DNA from: Malania oleifera
Lineage: Eukaryota; Streptophyta; Magnoliopsida; Santalales; Ximeniaceae
Length of the DNA stretch: 64,000 nucleotides
Assembly (NCBI RefSeq): GCF_029873635.1
Contig: NC_080423.1
Coordinates: forward strand, 109,819,087-109,883,086
Reading direction: 5' to 3'
Below, one piece after another: positions 60,201 to 64,000 of the stretch. Both the position numbers and the translations under genes were made by a program. The notes under the pieces were generated by a model. That model did no database searches. It was not told the DNA's origin and saw only the letters and a program-made list of their open reading frames with translations. The first letter of the stretch is position 1; each line of letters begins with the position of its first letter.

Positions 60201-63048
60201 ACTTAACTTTGTATTTGATGGTTAATAATCTGTTCATGTGGTGAAATAGTGGCATACATTTGGTTGGCTAGTTAAGCAAGAGTGCTATAACTAGTGCCAC
60301 CACAGCCTTTCACTAGGCGTGAAGTGCTTAGCCTGTGACACTTGGTGTGAAGAGAAGAGGAGGAAAGAAACTAGTTCAATTATCATTCACAAAAACAACC
60401 CCCCTACACTCGCACAAACACAAGTGTCACTTTCATAAACTGTTAAGGGGATTTTAAATATTTTTGGGTATCTTCTCCCCATTTCTTTCTAATTTGAGGG
60501 ATCATAAAAGCGACTCTTTTTTTATTTTTATTTTTATTTTTATTTTTTTTTTCCATTTATGTGAACCAAATGAGAGAAATAGAGAGAAACCCATTTCTTT
60601 TCTCCTGTCTTCTCCCCAACCAAACGTACTGTTAGTCCATGCTTACGAGTGCACAGAAGAACTTTTTTATTATTAAAATGGAGCACTTCAACCAAACCCA
60701 CTTAAAGCAAATAGATACACAAATGTAGAAGGTAACTGAATCCAGAAGAAGCTGAGTGGAATATGATGAGGAGACTTCTGTATTTGCTTTTTATATAGAT
60801 TGTTTGTGGTTGATGGAGGATGTCATAGAGGTCACAAAGTTCATCAATTTCTTGCTTGTCCCCGCAGAATTATTATTATTGTCTGATGGGTTTTCATATT
60901 GGAACTTTTTTTTTTAATTAAATAGTTATGATTATACTACTTGGTGAAGAATTTTATGCTAGCAGTTTTCTGATCATTGAATTCTTTTTAAAAACTTTGT
61001 TTATATGAAAGTGCACAATTTTGATGGCTATGAATGGGCTATATATGATATGTCATATTTCAAAATTAAGTTATTAGGTTCTCAGCGACCATGTGGGATC
61101 TGCCTTAGTTCTCCAAAATGTTTCGACAAACATGTTGTAAAACAACATAACACCACCAGGCTAATTTTACTAGTACAAGAACTTCCTTGGTTGGCTAATC
61201 AGGCTAAAAGTCTTAAGCCCATTTAGAGGCCCAACTTCTCACCAAGCAATGTGGGACTTGGGAGTTGTCTTGTGTGGATTCTAGTGGTTGTGTCCACCAC
61301 TCAGTGTAGCACTTTGCTCTGCTCAACACTTTGTTCCTCGCCCTACTTAATGTGATTATTCTGTAAGACCATATATGATGCTCCTAGCTAACCTAAGCCT
61401 ACTAAACCAAGGCAGATGGCCAACTAGCAAAAATTAGTCAAGTTGCTTGGTAGTGTTCCTTTGCAAGTTTTTGAGCTATACAATTATCCCTTCCACAGCC
61501 GATGTGGAATTGGGGCTAAGGTATCACAAATAGTTGATTTTTTAATTCAATTTTTTACGGAGAACTAAATCTTTGTTCTTGTATTGAGGCTATATGATTG
61601 AAGAGAATCAAGAGATCCTAGACACCGAACTGGAATTGATTATCTGGAAATTTCTAGAATGGGACGCTAGTATCATGGGATTATTTCCAGTTGGTTCACA
61701 TGTCAGGACACCCTGAATTCACATACTTTCATGACTGTTCTTTTTCTACAAAATTATCTTAACACCCTTGAAAGTTTGGAACATGAACAAAAAGCTGAAA
61801 CACAAAAAAAACAAAAAAAACAGGCAGGATATATATTTAGGCTTGATCATTTGTACTGGTTTTATTGTATTACCATGTACTTTTTGTATAATTGTATCTA
61901 TCATATATATACACACACAATATTTAGTCATTTAATGTATTAAATATTTATTGCATGTTTGATGTTTAGACATTTCATATATATTTAAGTGTGAATGGTT
62001 GGGAGTAGGGACTTCTTTGTCCTGTAAATCAGATGCCCTTGGCAATGAGTGGTTACCCCAGAAAAGGGAGGTTTTGGATTTCCACATTTTGTGAGAGTAA
62101 GTGGTTCAAGGAGAACATAAGATTTGGGGTGCAAACAAACATAAGGCTTCCAGAATTCCTAGTCCTTATTCCTCGGAATGCTCGAATATCCTCTAAAGTT
62201 ATAACTTGATCTTTTCTTCGCTGGTGCTTCTTGTGAAGTGCATTTTGAAGGGGTATATTGGGTATTATTTGGTTTCTGTGTCATGTTTGCACATGCAAAC
62301 ATGTATCAGGCTTTGTTTGATTTTCAGATTTTCCAGTGTTTGTATTATGCCTAGTTGGGAAAAGAAGGTTCAACATTATTGTTTTGTAAAAGTTAGAAAG
62401 AAAGCCTTTCAATTAGTTTACTTGTTTACCTTTTGGGAATAATGGAGGGTGTTTTGGAATGCTGGTAAGTGCTCATCCACTCAAGGCAGTGGCAAGGAGT
62501 TCTAATCCAAGAATCAGCCTTCTCCGAAATGGGTATGGCTCCATTTCACCCACCATACCTTGACCCTGCGGGAAGCAGGAGCTTTGTGCACTGGCTGTTT
62601 GAGGGCATTTGGGCAGAGGTTTCGTTATGTTTCTTGCATTTTGAAAACCCCTGTTCGTGGAAGTTAGCACTACATGATTTGACTTGTATTATTGGGTTAG
62701 TTATTAAACGTTCACTTCCATAAAGAAGTTCTAGAACTGGCGCATCATTAGTTTATTCAATCTGGACCCCAATGCTAAGGGTGCTGTGTAATCATTTTGT
62801 TTATACTTCTTATGTGATAGATTTATGCTTTATTTAATTCTGTTTCTTGTATGGTTTTTTTCTTTCCACATTTCCATTTTGTTTATATTGGGATACTTGA
62901 TGTTGATCAGCATAATATATCATTTCTTTAGTTGCACTGTTAATTTTAATTTGAACAAATTGTATGTTGTAGCCCCACACAGAGCATCGGATTGCTGTCC
63001 TACACATTTTTGAGGAGCACAGGAAAAGAAGATATTGTAGTCCCAATG
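21104..63048 (+). CDS. MORC: MORC-family GHKL ATPase, 7 exons, 3' incomplete
   Basis: Seven exons splice in frame to about 294 residues and the gene continues past the window. Residues 1-146 form a plant-MORC N-terminus: a VIEL motif (36-39) followed by a Ser/Asp acidic run (40-57), a KRKKQK basic patch (75-80, likely nuclear localisation), and the conserved KQFWKAGDY (126-134). The GHKL ATPase domain follows: HVRVHPKFLHSNATSHKW (151-168), the Mg-binding N-box ELLDNALDE (175-183), G1 DNGGGM (210-215), and G2 GQYGNGFKTSTMRLG (239-253). Plant MORC ATPases act in the nucleus in transposon silencing and chromatin compaction. By eye it resembles the MORC4/5/7 group most (ALGAFAELLDNALDEVCNGAT). 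The rest of the ATPase/S5 region and any coiled coil lie beyond the right edge. Introns of 23.7 and 13.5 kb are full of transposons. Confidence 0.93.
22660..23600. mobile_element. MITE-like element with inverted ends
   Basis: The left end CAGTGTTTTAAAAGGTG and right end CGCCTTTTAAAACACTG are inverted repeats with one mismatch or so. Inner sequence on both sides is rich in the gcctcgc/gaggcgc theme. This is a common plant arrangement for non-autonomous DNA elements, possibly hAT-derived. I could not find a convincing target-site duplication (ggttatat left, agatatac right). The ORF at 22947-23234 has no known domain. Confidence 0.7.
24050..24500. repeat. three diverged direct repeats in intron 1
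   Basis: Units near 24075, 24195 and 24445 share the phrase tggagcacttgtgaagcatcaa with variations such as gaacacttgtaagcatcaac. Spacing is irregular. Confidence 0.5.
25077..25151 (+). CDS. MORC: MORC exon 2
   Basis: It encodes GGMDHVRVHPKFLHSNATSH and the following KWALG. This is the highly conserved start of the GHKL ATPase domain in plant MORCs. Borders are CTGCAG before and TTGGAG then GTAACC after. Phase 1 at both ends joins its neighbours exactly. Confidence 0.95.
25295..25329 (+). CDS. MORC: MORC exon 3 (micro-exon, 35 nt)
   Basis: It encodes the N-box AFAELLDNALDE, which supplies the Mg-ATP-binding Asn and the catalytic Glu of GHKL ATPases. It is only 35 nt, too short to stand out as an ORF. 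Acceptor TTCTGCAG, donor GTATATG. Confidence 0.94.
25425..25503 (+). CDS. MORC: MORC exon 4
   Basis: It encodes VCNGATHVTIDMIQNKKDGS then RMLLIE, ending one base into the Asp codon of the G1 motif. Donor GTATTAAG opens the 23.7-kb intron 4. Confidence 0.94.
25690..27020 (+). mobile_element. L1-type LINE, ORF2 C-terminal fragment
   Basis: Broken frames resemble the end of plant L1 ORF2: RVAETLERIMRDSLW (about 25800), GLGPWEYG (25907), GWDTR.. (26044), SPWKFISQ (26080), the RVGNITSFGFGKTFGLE segment (26140), SLSWDFHFFINLNKRG (26277) and the zf-RVT part FIWKVKFPFKIRAFMW (26470). A LINE 3' end follows (ttgtatgttttttttgataa near 26990). Stops and frameshifts are frequent; it is dead. Same orientation as the MORC gene. 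Confidence 0.8.
27021..27380. other. unassigned intron 4 sequence
   Basis: There is a small minus-strand ORF without a domain. No repeat ends are seen. Confidence 0.4.
28154..28326 (+). repeat. copia 5' LTR
   Basis: About 173 bp, TG..CA. A TATA-like stretch, tattataaatag, lies at about 28264-28275. The 3' end is longer than in the 3' LTR (extra sequence after ccattttac). Confidence 0.85.
29387..29574. repeat. perfect 94-bp tandem duplication in copia interior
   Basis: The unit 29387-29480 (starting tgtttgaatgaatcgc) is repeated without visible change at 29481-29574. Confidence 0.95.
29610..32750 (+). pseudogene. copia pol pseudogene (PR-IN-RT-RH)
   Basis: Protease: the motif normally read as WxxDSGAT(D/N)H appears as WVINSAATNH, so the catalytic Asp is lost (about 29640). 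Integrase: CESCQLGKHH (30103) and the SDN motif at about 30380 are present; stops fall at 30451 and just after QNGVAE (about 30497), and there is a frameshift near 30215. Reverse transcriptase: TWDLVPF (31349), RLVAKGY (31453), YGLKQSP (31661) and the active-site YMDD (31801) are present. The segment between SLASTCHWP and EEVYMEQ (near 31577) has lost the motif with the first catalytic Asp. RNase H and tail: MCDNRVAIH (32509) and LFTKALGG (32662). Confidence 0.9.
30592..30649. repeat. 29-bp tandem duplication in the integrase region
   Basis: A 29-bp unit starting ctccctcatcaataaaatgc occurs twice back to back, at 30592-30620 and 30621-30649. Confidence 0.92.
32753..32916 (+). repeat. copia 3' LTR
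   Basis: About 164 bp. It matches the 5' LTR over most of its length, with scattered substitutions (for example tatggccattcccattg versus tatgatcattcctattc) and a shorter 3' end. The divergence indicates an old insertion. Confidence 0.85.
34431..35690. other. intron 4 sequence, nothing recognised
   Basis: The ORFs at 34431-34754, 35017-35316 and 35156-35413 have no domain; the last overlaps a CT-rich stretch. A 13-base G run lies at 35678-35690. Confidence 0.4.
35695..36290. mobile_element. non-autonomous DNA element rich in gagctcgagcttg
   Basis: It begins agagctgcaaaaacgagccg and is filled with gagctcg/cgagctt themes in both orientations, ending near gtagctcactaccct. This composition is typical of a widespread hAT-like plant MITE group. 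The ends are only roughly inverted and no duplication was found. Confidence 0.45.
36750..36856. repeat. ~60-bp tandem duplication
   Basis: The phrase ttttcaattgtcatgcacta, continuing to ggattgtccttggagcaata, occurs at 36750 and again with few changes at 36810. Confidence 0.75.
37222..37300 (+). mobile_element. Au-like SINE, 3' fragment
   Basis: The sequence tatagacccattgtggtccg, then ccttccccgaaccctgcata, then cgggagctttgtgcactggg and a short T-rich end matches the tail of Au-type plant SINEs. The tRNA-related head is missing. Confidence 0.7.
37301..38390. other. AT-rich intron sequence
   Basis: No ORF with a domain and no transposon ends are seen. Confidence 0.4.
38393..39212. mobile_element. 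possible non-autonomous DNA transposon
   Basis: The left end reads tagttttaaaaattggtgtg followed by taatgaccgttacagacgta. The right end (RC) reads tggttttaaataatggtaac followed by agttgcagtg. These are imperfect inverted ends of the taacggccgttac type found in many plant elements. The interior is AT-rich with no transposase. No clear duplication. Confidence 0.4.
39228..39406 (+). mobile_element. full-length Au-like SINE with 12-bp TSD
   Basis: It has a tRNA-derived head with a box A-like start and box B ggttcgagtcc (39286-39296), then a body with aatagcctctatgcataaaa and gtaagatagcgtacaccttg, and an end agcggggagccttatggccc leading to a T run. Perfect duplications of taggtggctata flank it (39216-39227 and 39407-39418). 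It is Pol III-type and non-coding. Same orientation as MORC. Confidence 0.9.
39875..41110 (-). mobile_element. antisense RTE LINE fragment 1
   Basis: The plus strand begins with the complement of an RTE tail (gcaataacaacattccaagc.. ccttaagtcc). It continues into reverse complement of reverse-transcriptase sequence: frames around 40700-40900 read, on the minus strand, like the region with GxHQGSxLSP and KDMY in RTE elements. It is heavily mutated. It is parallel to fragment 2 at 41655-43960. Confidence 0.65.
41300..41412 (+). mobile_element. RTE LINE tail (3' end only)
   Basis: gatcacataaattggcaaaa, then atgattcatatagccaatgc and cacctagtgggacttaacgc, followed by (TTG)n. It is the same tail as at 5680-5760 and 44120-44210. 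A 15-base G run (41251-41265) lies just upstream. Confidence 0.7.
41655..43960 (-). mobile_element. antisense RTE LINE fragment 2, pierced by L1
   Basis: It parallels fragment 1: caataacaaaccaagcctta at 41659 corresponds to 39869, and the RT-like block with tgtacacctattgtgattgg (43121-43140) corresponds to 40751. The L1 piece at about 42205-42815 interrupts it and has no counterpart in fragment 1. The antisense similarity may continue to the right of 44220 (about 44300-44640). No intact frame. Confidence 0.6.
42205..42815 (+). mobile_element. L1 LINE 3' end with zf-RVT region
   Basis: Plus-strand frames 42227-42366 and 42381-42743 give the plant L1 C-terminus: SPWIHIWRIRTSSKVAFFAW, NHILLHCSWTRNLC (the HxxxxC zinc-finger-like motif) and FWCAWKERNKIAFKD. 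They are followed by gtacctcgggatggcacccc and an A-rich end (42811). It is 5'-truncated, with one stop between the two frames. It is inserted in the antisense RTE fragment. Confidence 0.82.
43964..44215 (+). mobile_element. RTE LINE 3' end, sense orientation
   Basis: The frame at 43960-44063 contains HLQRRPRSAPVRKSELV, the RTE C-terminal signature. Then come taacttgggaggagatagta, aattggcggaaaaggattca and gaccccacctagtgggactt and a TTG-rich tail. It sits inside antisense RTE sequence, so it is probably a nested insertion. Confidence 0.7.
44216..45300. other. mixed intron sequence
   Basis: A (TA)n-rich stretch lies at 44233-44270, and 44300-44640 may be antisense RTE. The ORF at 44943-45302 has no recognised domain and may be part of an L1 leader. 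Confidence 0.35.
45300..48850 (+). mobile_element. internally deleted L1 LINE
   Basis: ORF1-like debris (45530-46900) is followed by the ORF2 endonuclease: ILSWNVRGLG (about 47113), ETKLKS (47207), a DFNAVR motif (47513; the DFN catalytic triplet), the SLRDHLLGHANFTW segment (47606) and SRIDRFLH (47687), then RLKEKLKEWIKEVLGDVRF (47922). The reverse transcriptase is missing. The sequence jumps to a 3' end (about 48480-48850) with YDDALLWLLFFVFGWKG and FCLASLWV, and an L1-like tail. Many stops. A 12-base G run lies at 47659-47670. Confidence 0.78.
48851..49177 (+). other. 3' end of MORC intron 4
   Basis: It is T-rich sequence leading to acceptor aatactgcag. No transposon recognised. Confidence 0.6.
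49178..49270 (+). CDS. MORC: MORC exon 5
   Basis: It encodes (D)NGGGMNPDKMRQCMSLGYSA and KSKLANTIGQ: the G1 box and the lid up to the start of G2. It follows the 23.7-kb intron in perfect phase. Donor GTAAGC. Confidence 0.94.
49367..49451 (+). CDS. MORC: MORC exon 6
   Basis: It encodes (Y)GNGFKTSTMRLGADVIVFSR and CHGEVEK: the G2 box and following strand. Acceptor TTTGTCAG, donor AAAAG then GTTGGC. It ends two bases into a Ser codon completed by exon 7. Confidence 0.93.
50234..51516 (+). repeat. left inverted arm (~1.28 kb)
   Basis: It is the reverse complement of 58662-59945. It contains ggagtcgccactaaccttta (50316) and gttcggttacgcgaggggaa (50410), with AT-rich sequence beyond. Homology fades at about 51516-51530, where the gag leader begins. 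The first ~45 bases next to the end differ more than the rest. Confidence 0.9.
51684..53123 (+). pseudogene. retrotransposon gag with one in-frame TAG
   Basis: One reading frame of 480 codons is interrupted only by TAG at 52272-52274. Features in order: an N-terminal coiled-coil-like stretch (EQLENRVLGIEQGQEELIEK), a Pro-rich linker, the capsid-like region with PPKFKMPDFEKFDGTHCPRT and, after the stop, TWKDLANSFIAQY and KPNETFREYAFRWRDM, and a C-terminal zinc-knuckle-like CEYHSGAIGHSIEKCWHFK. This is a Ty3-type gag of the Tat/Ogre sort by resemblance. The stop falls where the family usually has Trp (TGG to TAG is one change). It ends with TAA and no pol follows. Confidence 0.85.
53124..55990 (+). 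other. non-coding interior with reiterated ACTGGGGCA motif
   Basis: No long frame is present. The motif actggggca or a one-base variant occurs about eight times: near 53957, 54577, 55038, 55141, 55223, 55589, 55640 and 55865. A poly-A run of about 25 lies at 54784. The segment 54260-54300 (cctgatcctgaaagggtacg) is a phrase that recurs in plant Ty3 interiors, which is a recollection, not a search result. Confidence 0.6.
55996..57010 (+). repeat. tandem array of TTATTGACCCATCGCGGTCC units
   Basis: About 40 units of 20-27 bp follow the form ttattgaccc(a/t)tcgcggtccca. A larger unit of about 319 bp is repeated: the series starting gtctcatttttattgaccat at 56333 recurs at 56652 with the same order of variants. 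The ORFs read as LLTHRGP or FIDPSRST repeats and are artefacts of the array. Confidence 0.92.
57159..57171 (+). promoter_or_regulatory. polypurine tract
   Basis: The sequence aaagaggggcagc directly precedes TGTAGACACCCC. It is the expected second-strand primer site before a 3' LTR. Confidence 0.6.
57172..59945 (+). repeat. probable 3' LTR (~2.77 kb)
   Basis: It runs TGTAGACACCCC to CGTCGCGACA. It includes a ~400-bp ATT-rich low-complexity block (57195-57600), a GC-richer block (57640-58260) with Pro/Ser/Thr-rich frames lacking a domain, and the right inverted arm. No second direct copy of its first half exists in the window. Confidence 0.65.
58662..59945 (-). repeat. right inverted arm (~1.28 kb)
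   Basis: It is the complement of 50234-51516. Sample stretches of 60-80 bases (for example 58690-58760) are identical; others show one or two differences. Confidence 0.9.
59951..62480. other. intron 6 right part, no gene seen
   Basis: It is AT-rich with small ORFs lacking domains. A (TTTTTA)n-like run lies at 60520-60550. Confidence 0.5.
62485..62612 (+). mobile_element. degenerate SINE, Au-like
   Basis: The sequence caaggagttctaatccaaga, then atcagccttctccgaaatgg, then gaccctgcgggaagcaggag and ctttgtgcactgg follows the order of an Au-type SINE body and tail, with a decayed box B. No duplications identified. Confidence 0.55.
62973..63048 (+). CDS. MORC: MORC exon 7 (last in window)
   Basis: It encodes (S)PTQSIGLLSYTFLRSTGKED and IVVPM, the conserved TQSIGLLSYTFL segment after the G2 box. 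Acceptor TGTTGTAG, donor GTAATT. It ends in phase 0. The next exon, expected to begin with Val/Ile-Asp, was not found before 64000. Confidence 0.93.
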
Positions 63049-63282
63049 GTAATTATGTTAAACATGTTTGGAGACTACCTTTGAGCATTATACATATTAT
63101 TCTTTTGTGATTGTTTGCAAAATATGCACTTTAGAATATTGAGGTCACGTGATATAAAACCATACAGGATTAGTGAATGTCTATCACTACATCCTACATC
63201 TTATAGCACATGCCACATATTTTACAACATGGTATTTTCTGTTGTTCTATAACAGTTCTTGCAGGACCTAAGGATAGGGGTG
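63049..63282 (+). other. start of MORC intron 7
   Basis: Donor GTAATTATG. There is no following exon in the window. Confidence 0.7.
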
Positions 63283-63480
63283 AGCATAATTCGGGGAAAC
63301 TCGAATTAACCGAATTAACCGACCAATTTCGGTCGGTTTGGTTTGGTTAACAAATAGGGGTCGGTCGGTTCGGTTATGGGTTCGCTAAATTTCGGGTAAT
63401 TGGTTATCGGGTCGGTTATGAAAAAAATTAATTCGGTTAACCAAATTACCCGAATTAAGAATTAATTAAAATTTAAATAG
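63283..63480. mobile_element. fragment of a hAT-like non-autonomous element
   Basis: It begins taggggtgagcataattcgg and is dense in ttcggttaaccgaattaacc-type palindromic themes (63300-63460). This is a common make-up of hAT-type elements in plants. The right end is unclear. Confidence 0.4.
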
Positions 63481-64000
63481 AAAATAGATGTATATTATAT
63501 GCTAGGGTCCTATCCTCTGTGCCAGACGGCCCCAACTGTTCGTGTCCTCTCATTTGCGTCGCAGCTTCTCGATGACTTGGTCTCAAACCCTCAGTTTTCC
63601 TTCTCCAGTTCTCCTTCAAAGTCTCCTCTGCGCCGCAGCCTCTCCAGTCTCCCCTCTCGGTCTCGGACCTCAGTTCTCCTTCTCTTTCAGAGTTCAGTCC
63701 TTCTCCACTTTTTTTTTTTTGCAAAATAATTATGTTGATTCCACACACAATGCTCATTACGGGAGAGGGCAAAGAATCTAGAAGAGAGTAAGCTAAATAA
63801 AAGTTTCCAGTAACTGAATAACCATCTAAGAGACCTGTTTAATGAAAGGAACAACAAAGCAATAAGCAATGCTAATTTCCACTCAACAGAGCAATAAGCA
63901 ATGTTAATCTGTCAGACAATACAAAAGGAGTTACAAGCTTGTACTTTGGAACCTCTGTGAGAAGCTTGTCATAAGTGGCTTGATCAAACAAAACCATGTT
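63481..64000. other. window end, unassigned
   Basis: It includes a CT-rich block (63540-63710) with overlapping Ser-rich ORFs on both strands. No domain and no MORC-like exon are recognised. Confidence 0.4.

Larger units (their letters stand above)
49452..62972 (+). other. MORC intron 6 (13.5 kb) with a 9.7-kb retroelement
   Basis: Donor GTTGGC, acceptor TATGTTGTAG ending at 62972. The split codon AG/C gives Ser. Most of its length is the 50234-59945 element. An (ATT)n run lies at about 49601-49637. Confidence 0.88.

Noticed and set aside
63250..63282. Possible MORC exon 8 after the acceptor-like ttcttgcag
   Set aside because: The following sequence does not encode the expected continuation of the ATPase region and soon enters a hAT-like repeat.

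Overview
This is nuclear DNA from a flowering plant, most likely a eudicot. It is AT-rich, and it holds one intron-split host gene whose introns are packed with plant-type transposable elements: Ty1/copia, Ty3-like LTRs, a Cassandra TRIM pair, L1 and RTE LINEs, an Au-like SINE and MITEs. I see no prokaryotic, organellar or viral gene, no CRISPR array, and no convincing tRNA or rRNA gene.

Host gene. The only gene I can support is a MORC-family GHKL ATPase on the + strand, closest by eye to the plant MORC4/5/7 group. A TATA box lies at 20966 and the start codon at 21104. Seven exons join in frame with GT-AG borders: 21104-21542, 25077-25151, 25295-25329, 25425-25503, 49178-49270, 49367-49451 and 62973-63048. 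They give about 294 codons: an acidic, basic-patch-bearing N-terminus followed by the ATPase N-box, G1 and G2 motifs. The gene runs off the right edge. Intron 4 is 23.7 kb and intron 6 is 13.5 kb, both swollen by transposons.

Left of the gene (1-20.9 kb). Related Ty3-like LTRs lie on the minus strand at 1-1223 and 1224-2804, with shorter LTR pieces to about 3598. A duplicated AT-rich module (3750-6110) includes a ~66-bp minisatellite and an RTE LINE tail. A solo LTR at 7736-12590, with target-site duplication TACTA, is itself interrupted by a second LTR in the opposite orientation (9242-11930). A second copy of the minisatellite module lies at 14300-15350. Two Cassandra-type elements with 5S-rRNA-derived LTRs lie at 16238-16985 and 18010-18753. 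The 19140-19700 segment is a paralogue of the DNA flanking the solo LTR and preserves its empty site.

Intron 1 carries a 941-bp MITE. Intron 4 carries an L1 3' fragment (25.7-27.0 kb), a decayed Ty1/copia element with short LTRs (28154-32916) inside an antisense L1-like segment, DNA-transposon remnants, a full-length Au-like SINE with a perfect 12-bp target-site duplication (39228-39406), antisense RTE fragments pierced by an L1 tail, and an internally deleted L1 (about 45.3-48.85 kb).

Intron 6 holds the most unusual structure. This is a 9.7-kb element (50234-59945) flanked by ATGGT duplications, whose two ~1.28-kb ends are inverted, not direct, repeats. Inside are a gag-only reading frame with one in-frame stop, a reiterated ACTGGGGCA motif, a tandem TTGACCC-type array with higher-order structure, a purine tract and an LTR-like start. 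It looks like a gag-only (TR-GAG-like) LTR element whose left LTR was replaced by an inverted partial copy.

MORC proteins are known to silence transposons, so a MORC gene carrying this load, with a hairpin-capable repeat in its own pre-mRNA, is the main biological point of interest.
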